From positions 1 through 64,000 of the forward strand of contig NZ_AUGV01000021.1 in the NCBI RefSeq assembly GCF_000422845.1: a stretch of 64,000 bases of DNA, written 5' to 3'. Below the pieces are notes generated by a model that was not told the origin of the DNA, made no database searches, and was given only the letters and a program-made list of their open reading frames with translations. Source of the DNA: Oceanobacter kriegii DSM 6294. GTDB lineage: Bacteria > Pseudomonadota > Gammaproteobacteria > Pseudomonadales > Oceanobacteraceae. Numbering within the stretch: position 1 is the first letter of the stretch; each line of letters opens with the position of its first letter. Shown here piece by piece: positions 36,757 to 46,202 of the stretch. The translations under genes were made by a program, and so were the position numbers.

Positions 36757-38118
36757 ATGAACAAAACAACAATCAAGGCCCGCCGTTTGCCAAAAGATCC
36801 CGGCCCTGCGGGATGGAACAGCCTGCTGCCACAGCGCAGCCCCTATCCGGCACTGGACACCGACCTGACGGTCGACTGGGCCATCGTCGGTGGTGGCTTT
36901 GCAGGCATGGCCGCAGCCCATCGCCTGAGCCAACTGGTCAACGACGATTCCATCGTGATTCTGGAAGCCTCCGAACTGGCCAAAGGCCCAGCCGGACGCA
37001 ACAGCGGCTTTATGATCGACCTGCCCCATGAGCTGACCGCTGAAAGCTATACCGGTGGCCATGACGAAGACATGAAGAACATCCGCCTTAATCGCATGGC
37101 GATCCGGTTTGCCTGCGAGATGGCGAAGGAGTACGACTTTGCCCCGGGCACCGTCGCCCCAACCGGCAAGGTAACCGCCGCGTCGACCGAGAAAGGTCTG
37201 CGCCACGTGATGGACTACAAGCAGCATCTGGAAGCCATTGGCGAGTCGTTCGAGCTGATGGATCACAAACAGATGCACAGCTACACCGGTACCAATTTCT
37301 ACCACACTGGCCTATTTACTCCTGGCGCAGTGATGATCCAGCCTGCTGCTTTTATTCGTCAGGCGGCCGACGGTTTGGTGAACAAAAAAGGCGTGCGCAT
37401 TTTTGAAAACTCGCCGGTGCTGCAAATCGATCTGGGCAGCAGTACCCATGTACTGAAAACCCCCAATGGGCGGGTTCGGGCACGTAACGTCATCATGACC
37501 GTCAACGGCCATATCGAGTCGTTCGGCTTCTTCAAAAGCAAGCTGATGCACGTGTTCACCTACGCCTCCATGACTCGCAAGCTGAGCGCAGAAGAGCTGC
37601 AGCGGCTGGGTGGCAGTGCCGACTGGGGGATTTTACCTGCCGACCCGATTGGCACCACCGTGCGCAAGGTGTCGGATTTTCAGGGCAGCGGCGACCGCCT
37701 GATCATTCGCAATCACGCTACGCTGAACCAGTCACTGGAAGCCAACCCGGCCAATATGGCGCGCGCCAAACGGTTGCAGCAGAAATCCTTTGATGCCCGT
37801 TTTCCAATGCTGAAAGGGGTTGAGATGGAATACCTGTGGGGTGGCCGGCTGTGTCTGTCGCTTAATTCGGTACCCGCTTTTGGCGAGCTGCGCGAGCGAC
37901 TGTGGTCGGCTTGTTGCCAGAACGGTTTGGGCACCGTAAAAGGCACCCTCGCTGGCATGATGGCCGCCGAACTGGCCTCGGGGCAGCCCAATTCCGACTA
38001 CCTGCGCGACTTTATGCAGGTAGAACAACCCAAGCGTTTACCGCCAGAACCCTTCCTTTCCGTTGGCGCCAACAGCGTTATGCGCTTCAAGGAATGGCAA
38101 GCTGGGCTGGAGTTGTAA
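36757..38118 (+). CDS. FAD-dependent amine/amino-acid oxidoreductase (DAO family, PuuB-like)
   Basis: 453 residues. The FAD-binding motif is VDWAIVGGGFAGMAAAHRL near residue 40, with the partner ribose-binding Glu in IVILEASELAKG and GRNSGFMID after it. The C-terminal half has WGGRLCLSLNSVPAFGEL and GTVKGTLAGMMAAELASG. The order lyase, PuuC-like dehydrogenase and this PuuB-like oxidase points to oxidation of an amine or N-substituted amino acid to an imine or aldehyde. ATG at 36757 (MNKTTIKARRL) is chosen; upstream codons to 36706 overlap the hairpin. The stop is followed by a 372-bp leader before dctP. Confidence 0.88.
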   Translation: MNKTTIKARRLPKDPGPAGWNSLLPQRSPYPALDTDLTVDWAIVGGGFAGMAAAHRLSQLVNDDSIVILEASELAKGPAGRNSGFMIDLPHELTAESYTGGHDEDMKNIRLNRMAIRFACEMAKEYDFAPGTVAPTGKVTAASTEKGLRHVMDYKQHLEAIGESFELMDHKQMHSYTGTNFYHTGLFTPGAVMIQPAAFIRQAADGLVNKKGVRIFENSPVLQIDLGSSTHVLKTPNGRVRARNVIMTVNGHIESFGFFKSKLMHVFTYASMTRKLSAEELQRLGGSADWGILPADPIGTTVRKVSDFQGSGDRLIIRNHATLNQSLEANPANMARAKRLQQKSFDARFPMLKGVEMEYLWGGRLCLSLNSVPAFGELRERLWSACCQNGLGTVKGTLAGMMAAELASGQPNSDYLRDFMQVEQPKRLPPEPFLSVGANSVMRFKEWQAGLEL

Positions 38119-38282
38119 ACGTTATCCCAACGTGATCTCCAGGGCGTTTTGTCGCTGCTCTGATGCGGAGCAGCCCAACAAGACGGGAACAACAGACATT
38201 CAGGACAATACGAGACATGAAACAACAACCGATCAATAAATAACCGTCCTGAAAAGCGCGTGTTTTCTGGCCTGAACAGATG

Positions 38283-38299
38283 GATAACCTGAGGTTATC
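38283..38299. promoter_or_regulatory. Perfect operator palindrome upstream of dctP
   Basis: GATAACCTGAGGTTATC is self-complementary over 17 bp and matches the site before the lyase gene. A second looser pair, TTACCT and AGGTTAT, follows at 38303-38321. The surrounding 38119-38490 region is AT-rich and also shows a short hairpin GCTGCTC/GAGCAGC near 38154, but no gene. Confidence 0.7.
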
Positions 38300-38490
38300 A
38301 ATTACCTGAAATAAAGGTTATTAGATGTTCAAAGGGCAGATTCATATACTCGAAAAACATTAAAGAAGAACTACAAGAATAATTAATTCCTGAAGCACGA
38401 TATAAAAATCGAAACCCGATTTTAAAACTCGTTATTCGATTTTTAAAATCAGCACCCTCGATAATAAATCACCAGATGGTAGGTAAGCAG

Positions 38491-39522
38491 ATGAATATCG
38501 TAAAACACTCAATGACTAAAAAAGCTGGCATTATCGCGCTCGCCGCCATGGCCGGTTTCAGCGTTTCTTTCAACGCCCAGGCCAGTGATGACAAGCACAA
38601 GTTCACCCTGGCACTGGAATCTGGCGACCGCGATTCCGCCTCCGGCAAATCCATGCAAATGTGGGCTGACCTGATCAAGGAAGCTTCCGACGGCCGTATG
38701 AAGGTCAACATCTTCTATCAGGGAGAGTTGGGCGGTCAGCAGGAACTGTTCGACCAGCTGGTGAAGGGTAACATCGATATGATGCTGACCTGGCCACAAA
38801 CGTCCTACGACGAGCGCCTGGCAGTGAACTACATCCCTTACCTGACGCTGGGCTGGAAAGATGCTCTGGCAGCCTACACCGATGGTGGCTGGCTGAAAAA
38901 TATTCTGGGCCCTGTCTACAAGGACATCGGCCTGAAGTACTTCGGTCCTTATCCGGAAGGTTTTGGCGGCGTCGCCACCAAGGGCAAGTACGCGCTCAGC
39001 TACGAAGATGCCCAGGGCATGAAAGTACGCTCCCAGCCAGTATTCCCACTGCCACAAACCATGAACGCCATGGGCTTCCAGGCAGTGCCGATCGATTGGG
39101 CTGAGGTATACACCTCGATCCAGACCGGCGTTGTCGATGGTGACTCTTCCAACGTTATTTACTGGGACTACGAGTACTTCCGCGACCAGCTGGACTACTT
39201 TGTACAAACCTCCCACAACTTCTCATCCTACGCTTTGTTGATGAACTGGGATCAGTGGGAAGAGCTGGACGACGAAGATCGCAAGATCATTTCCGATGCC
39301 GCGTCCCAGGTGATTGAAACCCAATTCCGTAACGCCAAGGCCGAAGACGACAAGTGGATTGCAGCGGCCCAGAAAGAAGGCATGGAATACATCGTGCCAA
39401 GCAACGAACAGCTGCGAGCCTGGGTTGACCGCGTACGTACCGACGTATGGCCACAAGCGGAAGAAAAACTGGGCAAGGAGCTGATGGATAAAATCCGCGC
39501 CAATGCCTCTGTACCCGAGTAA
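38491..39522 (+). CDS. dctP: TRAP transporter substrate-binding protein (DctP family)
   Basis: About 343 residues. A signal peptide (KAGIIALAAMAGFSVSFNAQA) is followed by the DctP fold, with FYQGELGGQQELFDQLVKG, GMKVRSQPVF (the Arg that usually grips a substrate carboxylate) and DWAEVYTSIQTGVVDG. It should bind a carboxylated small solute in the periplasm for the DctQM pair. GGTAGGT precedes the ATG at 38491; an ATG at 38476 is an alternative. It has its own operator-bearing leader, so expression can differ from the enzymes upstream. Confidence 0.92.
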   Translation: MNIVKHSMTKKAGIIALAAMAGFSVSFNAQASDDKHKFTLALESGDRDSASGKSMQMWADLIKEASDGRMKVNIFYQGELGGQQELFDQLVKGNIDMMLTWPQTSYDERLAVNYIPYLTLGWKDALAAYTDGGWLKNILGPVYKDIGLKYFGPYPEGFGGVATKGKYALSYEDAQGMKVRSQPVFPLPQTMNAMGFQAVPIDWAEVYTSIQTGVVDGDSSNVIYWDYEYFRDQLDYFVQTSHNFSSYALLMNWDQWEELDDEDRKIISDAASQVIETQFRNAKAEDDKWIAAAQKEGMEYIVPSNEQLRAWVDRVRTDVWPQAEEKLGKELMDKIRANASVPE

Positions 39523-39549
39523 CCGGTTATTCACGGTGCCTGACCTGTC

Positions 39550-39640
39550 CCCGGCAATTGCCGGGTAACACCAACAGGCGGGAGTTTGATATCCGGCTGA
39601 CATTTCATCAGTCGTTTAAGTCAGTCGGATATCCTTTTTA
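39550..39640 (+). other. Two stem-loops between dctP and dctQ
   Basis: CCCGGCAATTGCCGGG (39550-39565) is a perfect palindrome. A longer arm pair follows: GATATCCGGCTGAC (39588-39601) with GTCAGTCGGATATC (39620-39633), 13 of 14 bases pairing, then CTTTTT. The second is terminator-like. Such elements often lower expression of the membrane genes relative to the binding protein. Confidence 0.7.
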
Positions 39641-39660
39641 ATCTGCAACAGGAGATTTAT

Positions 39661-40212
39661 ATGTCAGCTTTACTGACCCTGTTATCCGCCATCGACCGGA
39701 TTTTATATGCTGTGATATACCCTTTGGTGGTGTTATTCAGCCTGTTAATTGCCAGCATGGTGTCATGGGGTGTATTCAGTCGTACAGTCCTCGACCAGCC
39801 GGTATTCGGTCTTGAAGAACTGGTACTGCTGGCCGCTGTATGGCTCTACATGCTGGGTGCTGTATTGGCCTCCCGCGAGCGTTCTCACTTGTCGGCCGAC
39901 TTCACTCAAATCATTTTCAGCAACCCGAAAGTCATTCACGGTTTTCACCTGCTGGCAGTGGTGATCTCTCTCACCATGGCGGTCTTCTTTGCCACCTGGG
40001 CGTGGGACCTGCTGGCCTGGGGCCTGAAAAAAGGTCAAGCCACAACCGTATTCCAGATTCCCCTTTACCTCTCGCAAGCAAGCCTGTTTGCCGGCAGCCT
40101 GATGTTCATTCTGTACCTGCTGCGCGACCTGCTGACCGAGCTGCTGGAGTTCTTCCAGGGTAATCACCAACAACACAGCCCTGCGGCTGACGACGTACAG
40201 AACGAAGGTTAA
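39661..40212 (+). CDS. dctQ: TRAP transporter small membrane subunit (DctQ family)
   Basis: 183 residues with four transmembrane segments, starting with ILYAVIYPLVVLFSLLIASM and including VFGLEELVLLAAVWLYMLGA and the conserved R-E-RSHLSADF region (ASRERSHLSADF). It pairs with the large DctM subunit to energise the importer. AGGAG precedes the ATG, and 3 bp separate its stop from dctM. Confidence 0.92.
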   Translation: MSALLTLLSAIDRILYAVIYPLVVLFSLLIASMVSWGVFSRTVLDQPVFGLEELVLLAAVWLYMLGAVLASRERSHLSADFTQIIFSNPKVIHGFHLLAVVISLTMAVFFATWAWDLLAWGLKKGQATTVFQIPLYLSQASLFAGSLMFILYLLRDLLTELLEFFQGNHQQHSPAADDVQNEG

Positions 40213-40215
40213 GTT

Positions 40216-41514
40216 ATGGGTGCCTTACTCGCGATTGCGGCGGTTGTATTGCTGATGATGATCGGCGTTCCCGTTGTATTTTCTTTTGCGGCAATGACGC
40301 TGATTTTGTCATTTGTCTACGATGTGGACGTATCGTCCCTGATGACCACCGGTTTCTGGTCCATCAACTCACTGATTCTGCTGGCTCTGCCACTGTTCGT
40401 CATGACCGGCTACCTGATGCAAGCCGGTGGCATGGCCGCCCGTCTGGTGAACTTCGTTGAAGCACTGGTTGGCCGATCCAAAGCCGGCATGGGCTCCTCC
40501 ATGGTCGTCGCCTGTGGTGTGTTTGGTGCCATTTCCGGTACCGCCTCTGCGGCCGTTGCCTCGGTCGGCACCATCATGATCAAACCGATGGAAAAGCACG
40601 GCTACCCACGTGAATACACCAGTGCCCTGCTGGGTATTTCGTCGCTGCTGGGGCTACTGATTCCACCCAGCATCACCATGATTCTGTACGCGGTGGTGAC
40701 CCGTCAGTCGGTAGCTGCCTGCTTCCTCGCCACCATTGGCCCGGGTATTTTGCTGATCATCATGCTGTGCTTGCTGAACTGGCTGAAAATCCGCAAGCAG
40801 GAAGACACTGCGGTGGTGAAGCTGTCGCTGACCGAACGTCTTAACGATATTGGCCAAACCGGCTGGAAAGCCCTGCCCGCGCTGATGCTGCCATTCATTA
40901 TTCTGGGCGGTATTTACGGCGGTGTGTTCACCCCAACCGAAGCGGCAGCGATTGCCGTTGTGTATGCCATCCCGGTGGGCTTTTTTGTGTACCGTGAGCT
41001 GGACTGGAAAACCACTGTGCGCTGCTTGCTGCAGGCCGCCGCCACCACCGGTGTGATTATGGTGATTCTGGTGTTCTCGTTCGTTGCCAGCCGCATTTTC
41101 ACACTGGAGCGCGTACCTCAGGAACTGACCGAAATCCTGATGGAAACCTTCCACAGCCCGCTGCTGATTCTGTTGATTGTGAACGTGTTCCTGATCCTGC
41201 TGGGCATGTTTATGGATGACGTATCCGTCGTCGCCATCATCAGCCCACTGCTGCTGCCTGTGATGGTCGACATCGGCATTCACCCGGTGCAGTTCGCTGC
41301 CATTGTTGGTACCAGCGTGGTGATTGGCTGTAACAGCCCGCCGATGGCACCAATCCTGTTCATGACCTGCCGGGTTGGTGAAGTGGGTATTTCCAAAGTC
41401 ATGCGCCCTGCCATGTTCTTTATGATCTGGGCTGCATTGCCGGTGATGTTGGTAACCACTTACTGGTCACCAATGGCACTGTACCTGCCACGCCTGTTTG
41501 GCTACATCGACTAA
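40216..41514 (+). CDS. dctM: TRAP transporter large permease subunit (DctM family)
   Basis: 432 residues with about 12 transmembrane segments. DctM landmarks include LPLFVMTGYLMQAGGMAARL, GVFGAISGTASAAVASVG, IPPSITMILYAVVT, GGVFTPTEAAAIAVVYA and LLGMFMDDVSVVAIISPLL. It forms the sodium-coupled channel with DctQ. A strong terminator closes the transcript 22 bp after the stop. Confidence 0.94.
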   Translation: MGALLAIAAVVLLMMIGVPVVFSFAAMTLILSFVYDVDVSSLMTTGFWSINSLILLALPLFVMTGYLMQAGGMAARLVNFVEALVGRSKAGMGSSMVVACGVFGAISGTASAAVASVGTIMIKPMEKHGYPREYTSALLGISSLLGLLIPPSITMILYAVVTRQSVAACFLATIGPGILLIIMLCLLNWLKIRKQEDTAVVKLSLTERLNDIGQTGWKALPALMLPFIILGGIYGGVFTPTEAAAIAVVYAIPVGFFVYRELDWKTTVRCLLQAAATTGVIMVILVFSFVASRIFTLERVPQELTEILMETFHSPLLILLIVNVFLILLGMFMDDVSVVAIISPLLLPVMVDIGIHPVQFAAIVGTSVVIGCNSPPMAPILFMTCRVGEVGISKVMRPAMFFMIWAALPVMLVTTYWSPMALYLPRLFGYID

Positions 41515-41535
41515 GAACACACCTGCAACTGACAG

Positions 41536-41559
41536 GGGCGGCAGTAGCCGCCCTTTTTT
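41536..41559 (+). terminator. Rho-independent terminator after dctM
   Basis: GGGCGGC-AGTA-GCCGCCC followed by T6. Confidence 0.9.
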
Positions 41560-41622
41560 GTAGGCTGACCAATAACCGCTACTCACAACAGGTCAGCCCG
41601 TTAACCGCGGATGGGATTTGCC

Positions 41623-42738
41623 ATGATGAACCGACCACCATTCACCACCAGCCCAACACAAGTACCTGTGCAAACACATACACAAGTAGCTACACAGGTG
41701 GCTACACAGGTAGCTACACCCCTGCCAACGACCGTGCCATTCAACCGCAATGCGGCCATGGCGCCGCCGCTGAACACCAAAGCCGACGTCCCTGCGCGGG
41801 CTGTTTTTGTGCTGCTGGATAACTTTTCCATGGTGTCTTTTACCGGCGCGGCCGACGTTCTGGTCACCGCCAACCTGACTCGCACCCGCGAGCTGTTCAA
41901 GGTAGAAACCTGCAGCCTCAACGGCCAGAAAGTATGCAGCGACCTCGGTGTCGAGCTGGCGGTTGATCGCAGCATCTATGGCCTCGACCTGAATAACGTC
42001 GACCTGTTGGTGGTGTGCGGCGGCTATCGCACACCGATGCGAAGCCACGAAGGGTTACGCAAACTGCTGCAACAGTGCCAGCTGGAAGGTATCTGGACCG
42101 GCGGCCTCTGGAACGGCGCGTTTTACCTTGCCGATGCCGGTGTATTTGGCGATGAACCCTTTGCCATTCATCCCGACAGCCGGGTGCTGCTGCAAGAACA
42201 GCTGCCCGCCTGCCAACTGTCGCAAAAATCCTTCACCGTCGCCGATCGCAGCTTCAGCTGCATCAGCCCGGACGCCGCGATCCACGCTACCCTGGAGTTG
42301 CTGGAGCAGCTGCACAGCCGACCGCTGAAACACGCGGTGAATGAGATTTTGCTGTCCAACATCGAACACAACGATCTGCCATTGCGCGGTGCCCGAGGCG
42401 TACTGCCACAAGCGCTGATTCAGGTGATCGAACTGATGGAAAACAACATTGAAGAAGTGCTGGAGCTGACTGAAATCAGTCGTTATACCGGCATGTCCCG
42501 TCGTCAGGTCGAACGCCTGTTCAACCGCTACCTGAACACCAGTCCGGCCAAATACTATCTGGAACTGCGTTTGGCACGGGCTCGCCAACTGCTGACCAAA
42601 ACCAACTACAGCGTCAGCGAAATTGCCGTTGCCAGTGGCTTCAGCAGCACCACACACTTCAGCCGCAGCTTCAAACTGCACTTTGGTGTCGCCCCCAGCC
42701 ACCTGCGTTGGCCAAGCCACAGGAACCTGTCGGCATGA
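41623..42738 (+). CDS. AraC-family regulator with GATase1-like domain (lyase/TRAP cluster)
   Basis: About 371 residues. A low-complexity Thr/Gln/Val-rich leader (with VATQVATQVAT) precedes a GATase1/DJ-1-like sensor domain (about 55-235: RAVFVLLDNFSMVSFTGAAD, LVVCGGYRTPM) and a C-terminal AraC DNA-binding domain (about 265-365: MSRRQVERLFNRY, EIAVASGFSSTTHFSRSFK). The nucleophile-elbow position reads TGGLWNGAF, without the Cys seen in GbdR. Relatives GbdR, CdhR and ArgR sense amines or amino acids. GGGA before the ATG at 41623 supports this start over 41611. Its TGA overlaps the ATG of the LysR gene. Likely an activator of the upstream operon. Confidence 0.88.
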   Translation: MMNRPPFTTSPTQVPVQTHTQVATQVATQVATPLPTTVPFNRNAAMAPPLNTKADVPARAVFVLLDNFSMVSFTGAADVLVTANLTRTRELFKVETCSLNGQKVCSDLGVELAVDRSIYGLDLNNVDLLVVCGGYRTPMRSHEGLRKLLQQCQLEGIWTGGLWNGAFYLADAGVFGDEPFAIHPDSRVLLQEQLPACQLSQKSFTVADRSFSCISPDAAIHATLELLEQLHSRPLKHAVNEILLSNIEHNDLPLRGARGVLPQALIQVIELMENNIEEVLELTEISRYTGMSRRQVERLFNRYLNTSPAKYYLELRLARARQLLTKTNYSVSEIAVASGFSSTTHFSRSFKLHFGVAPSHLRWPSHRNLSA

Positions 42739-43802
42739 CAGAAAAGTTGACGCCCAAGGCCGCCAGCACTAGCGTACAGGGAAATTCTCCCTTTTATGGC
42801 AGTGTTACTGACTCTCAGGCGGCTATGTCACGTCACGTTGAACCCGATCAGGTTTTCCTGAAAATGCCGTCGCTGCGCGCGATCAAGTCCTTCACCGCAG
42901 CGGCCAAATACCAGAGCTTCACCCGTGCGGCGGAAGCCCTGTGCGTGACGCAAGCGGCAATAAGCAGGCAAATTCGGGAGCTGGAAGGTCAGCTGGGCGT
43001 GCAACTGTTCAAACGCGAAGGCCGCACCGTGCAGCTGACCAAAGCCGGTCGGCTGTTCTACGACGCCGCTTATCTGTCGTTTGTGAATATTGCCCAGGCG
43101 GCAGAACGAATTCAGAACGTCGATGAGAAAAAACAGCTGCTGACCATTTGCTGCAGCCCGGCGTTTGCCAACTTCTGGCTGGCCCCCCGATTGCCCGATT
43201 TCTTCGAGCAACACCCCGACATCGACATCAGCGTGGTGGCCACCGAAGACTTCCTGCAACTGGAACCCGGTGTGTACCCGGACGTGTTTATCTACAAGTC
43301 CGCCGACCCGCGCGATGGCTACCAGTCGGTACCGCTATTTCACGACCTGATCTACCCGGTGTGCACCCCACAGTACCTTGAACTGCACCCGCAAATTGCC
43401 GAACTGGAAGGACTCTACAAAGCCGCCCGGTTAAACCTAAGCCCTTATGGCCGGGCGCAAGTAGCCGAGCACCTCGACTGGGATTTGTGGTTCTCGTTTT
43501 TCGAAATGCCGTCCAGCCTCAACAGCAGCCAGCCGCACCTGTTCCACGTGAACGACTACAGCACCCTGATGAATATGGTGCTGCAACATCAGGGCATTGG
43601 CATTGGCTGGCACCATCTCGTGGCACCCAAAATCGCCAGCGGCGAGCTGATTCGTCCGGTGCCCCATGAAGTCGTGCTGAAACAAAAGCGCCACTACATG
43701 AGCCACCTGACCAGCAAAGCCAACGACGACACCTTCAAGCGTTTCCGCGATTGGCTGATGACTCATATAGAAAGCGAACAAACCGCCATCCACGACCGCT
43801 AA
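42735..43802 (+). CDS. LysR-family regulator (GcvA-like)
   Basis: 355 residues. The helix-turn-helix is at about 45-105 (AIKSFTAAAKYQSFTRAAE, LCVTQAAISRQIRELE, LFKREGRTVQLTKAGRLFY), followed by the LysR substrate domain (LTICCSPAFANFWLAPRLPD, GIGIGWHHLVAPKIASGELI). The first 45 residues are an unusual extension. It is translationally coupled (ATGA) to the AraC-type gene, so two regulators are made from one message. A palindrome such as that at 38283-38299 suits a dimeric regulator of this type or the AraC partner. Confidence 0.9.
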   Translation: MTEKLTPKAASTSVQGNSPFYGSVTDSQAAMSRHVEPDQVFLKMPSLRAIKSFTAAAKYQSFTRAAEALCVTQAAISRQIRELEGQLGVQLFKREGRTVQLTKAGRLFYDAAYLSFVNIAQAAERIQNVDEKKQLLTICCSPAFANFWLAPRLPDFFEQHPDIDISVVATEDFLQLEPGVYPDVFIYKSADPRDGYQSVPLFHDLIYPVCTPQYLELHPQIAELEGLYKAARLNLSPYGRAQVAEHLDWDLWFSFFEMPSSLNSSQPHLFHVNDYSTLMNMVLQHQGIGIGWHHLVAPKIASGELIRPVPHEVVLKQKRHYMSHLTSKANDDTFKRFRDWLMTHIESEQTAIHDR

Positions 43803-43819
43803 CCATTCTCTTCTGCTTG

Positions 43820-43849
43820 TTATAGGGTCAGCTAACTGACCCCATAACA
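43820..43849. terminator. Symmetric hairpin between convergent genes
   Basis: GTTATAGGGTCAG-CTAA-CTGACCCCATAAC, 12 of 13 pairs, between the LysR gene and the convergent membrane protein gene. No T run, so bidirectional terminator activity is only likely. Confidence 0.5.
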
Positions 43850-43854
43850 TCCCC

Positions 43855-44787
43855 TCACAAGTACAGATAGAAGTGGCAAACGCTGCGGAAGATCACCCCC
43901 ACCAACGCACCAAGCACGGCAATTTTCATCACCTTGGCCACTTCCTTGCCAGCCGTGGCAAAGATGGCGACCCCGGCCAGATCCAGCGGCGAAATCATCA
44001 AACCCGCCAACAGATTCACGTCGCGGACGCTCAACACGCCGGCCTGCACTTGCTCGATCATCAGACCCATCATGGCGGTACCGCCAGCAACAAAGCGGGT
44101 AATGGTCAGCAGCAAGGTTTCGCGGGGGAAGCCGATGGCTTCAAACAGGAAGGCGGTTTGGCCCTCAAGCCAATCGATGGCACCGGTGGCACGAAACAGG
44201 TTCACCGCCACCAGCGTCACAATCAGCAAAGGCATGGCGCCCATGGTGATTTGCCAGGCATCCTGACCGGCACGACGGATCAGCGCCATCAGGTTCTGCT
44301 CCTGTGGTTCATTCACCTCGGGCAACAGCGCGGCTTCGGCGTTACTCAAATGCCGACCTAACAAGTGATAGGTCACCATCGCAGCCACCACACCGCCACT
44401 GATCGACAGCGCCATGGTGACACCCAAATCCAGACCAATAGCCGCCAGCGGGAATACCACATTGGCCTGCGCCAACGCCATCACCATCGCCGTTGTGGCC
44501 GCCAGATAACGTGGCGCGACGCCGCTGCGGGCCATCAAGGCCAGTGTCGCCAACGGCGCCGCTGAACTGACCAGCACCTCCTGAATCATGGCAAACAGCG
44601 CCAGTCCGGTAATCCCCAGTGGCAACAACAACGGCGACACCCAACGCACCACCAGCGCAACCACACCGCGGCTTTCCAGCCACAGCATCAGACTCAGCAT
44701 CACTACCATGATCGGCAGCAAAATAAACAACGAGACTTCCACCGCCGACTGGCCGGAGGCAATCAGAATTCCGGCAAGATCTTCCAT
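43855..44787 (-). CDS. Nucleoside-recognition (Gate) domain membrane protein
   Basis: 310 residues with about eight transmembrane segments; Gate-domain regions near LLLPLGITGLALFAMIQEVL and FPRETLLLTITRFVAGGTA. The family includes nucleoside transporter parts and spore maturation proteins, and its substrate here is unknown. GGGAG with 7-base spacing selects the ATG at 44787. It separates the TRAP regulon from the gamma-butyrobetaine hydroxylase gene and is divergent from the latter. Confidence 0.78.
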   Translation of the reverse strand: MEDLAGILIASGQSAVEVSLFILLPIMVVMLSLMLWLESRGVVALVVRWVSPLLLPLGITGLALFAMIQEVLVSSAAPLATLALMARSGVAPRYLAATTAMVMALAQANVVFPLAAIGLDLGVTMALSISGGVVAAMVTYHLLGRHLSNAEAALLPEVNEPQEQNLMALIRRAGQDAWQITMGAMPLLIVTLVAVNLFRATGAIDWLEGQTAFLFEAIGFPRETLLLTITRFVAGGTAMMGLMIEQVQAGVLSVRDVNLLAGLMISPLDLAGVAIFATAGKEVAKVMKIAVLGALVGVIFRSVCHFYLYL

Positions 44788-44978
44788 CCGCATTCTCCCA
44801 GAGTATCTGACTAGCTAACACTAAATGACAGACCTGCGTACGAACCCTGACGACGGGTTTTATACAGGCAGCGGCGAGGTCGGATCTGTGCGCACATCCG
44901 TCGTATGTCTGCGCGGCTTGCGTGGCCTGAAACACAGACACTTGTGGTTCATTCACCCCCCAGACGAGAGCAGCCTCC

Positions 44979-46166
44979 ATGAACTCCTATTCCGAACTGG
45001 CCAGTTTTGCCAGCTATCCCATCACGTCCTTACCCGTGGAATGGCATATCGAAGCCGAAGGCGTCCGCCTGATTTGGGACGATCAGCATGTCAGCCTGCT
45101 TCATACGTTCTGGTTGAGGGACAACTGCCCGTGCAGTGAGTGTGTATCACCCGTTACCCGTGAGCAGCTGTTTGAAATTTGCGACGCCCCCGCTGACCTG
45201 CATATCCGTGATGTTTCCCTGACCGCGGTTGCAGAACAACAGCGGCTCACTATTTGCTGGTCGGATGGTCATGTCAGCAGGATGCACCCGGGCTGGTTAC
45301 GAGCCCATTGCTACGCCGACGCTGCTCGCCAACAACGCGTCAGCGTCCAGCACACATGGGATCGGCAGGTCATCAACCGGCATCTGCCTCAGCACGACTA
45401 TCAGCAGGTTATGACAAACAACAATGCACTACTGACATGGCTGCAAACACAGCATCAATGGGGGATTGCGATGATTCGCAACAGCCCGACAGAGGTAGGC
45501 AGCCTGAATCATCTGGCACAACGGATCGGGATGATTCGGGAGACAAACTTTGGCCGTTTGTTCGATGTGATATCCCGATCTGATGCCAATTCAGCGGCGT
45601 ACACCACCGTGCGACTGCCGCTGCACACCGACCTGCCGACCCGGGAGCTGCAGCCCGGGTTGCAGTTTCTGCATTGCCTTCGCAACGATGCCGAAGGGGG
45701 CGAGTCGATTCTGGTCGATGGTTTTCGGGTCGCTGCCGACCTGCGTCAGGAAAGCCCCGAGTTGTATCAGGCCCTGACCCGAATCCCGGCCGATTTTTAC
45801 AACAAGGATCGACATTCAGACTATCGATTCCGGGCCCCTATCCTACAGACCGATGCCGATGGCGAACTGACAGAAGTTCGCGTCGCCAACTTTCTACGGG
45901 GCCCGCTGGATGTCTCTGCAAACGATGTTGAGCTGTTCTATCGGGCTTACCGACGCTTTATTGAAAAAACCCGGGACAGCCGCTATCAGCTGTACTTCCG
46001 GCTCGATGCAGGCGACACCCTGGTGTTCGACAACCGTCGGGTATTGCATGCCCGCAACGCCTTTGACCTGAAATCTGGCGGACGCCATCTACAAGGATGC
46101 TATGTCGATCGCGATGAGCTGCTGTCGCGCATTCGCATCCTGCAACGCCAGCAAACAGTGGAATGA
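44979..46166 (+). CDS. Gamma-butyrobetaine dioxygenase (2-oxoglutarate/Fe(II) dependent)
   Basis: 395 residues. An N-terminal DUF971-type zinc domain (WLRDNCPCSECVSP) precedes the TauD/BBOX double-stranded beta-helix domain. Iron ligands are His216 and Asp218 in PLHTDLP and His357 in RRVLHARNAFD; the 2-oxoglutarate-binding Arg lies downstream in SGGRHLQGCY. The enzyme hydroxylates gamma-butyrobetaine to L-carnitine using O2 and 2-oxoglutarate, and is known in Pseudomonas sp. AK1. Neighbouring carnitine genes make this reading likely. A trimethyllysine dioxygenase is the alternative but is rare in bacteria. Transcribed alone; the AraC gene downstream is convergent. Confidence 0.88.
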   Translation: MNSYSELASFASYPITSLPVEWHIEAEGVRLIWDDQHVSLLHTFWLRDNCPCSECVSPVTREQLFEICDAPADLHIRDVSLTAVAEQQRLTICWSDGHVSRMHPGWLRAHCYADAARQQRVSVQHTWDRQVINRHLPQHDYQQVMTNNNALLTWLQTQHQWGIAMIRNSPTEVGSLNHLAQRIGMIRETNFGRLFDVISRSDANSAAYTTVRLPLHTDLPTRELQPGLQFLHCLRNDAEGGESILVDGFRVAADLRQESPELYQALTRIPADFYNKDRHSDYRFRAPILQTDADGELTEVRVANFLRGPLDVSANDVELFYRAYRRFIEKTRDSRYQLYFRLDAGDTLVFDNRRVLHARNAFDLKSGGRHLQGCYVDRDELLSRIRILQRQQTVE

Positions 46167-46202
46167 AACATCCAAGGTGAGAGGTTAGGGAATCCCGGGA
46201 TT

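Noticed and set aside
41671-41713. Repeat RNA or coding anomaly in the Thr/Gln/Val stretch of the AraC-type gene
   Set aside because: It is an in-frame 12-bp repeat (ACACAGGTAGCT type) in a low-complexity leader; kept as a note on that gene only.
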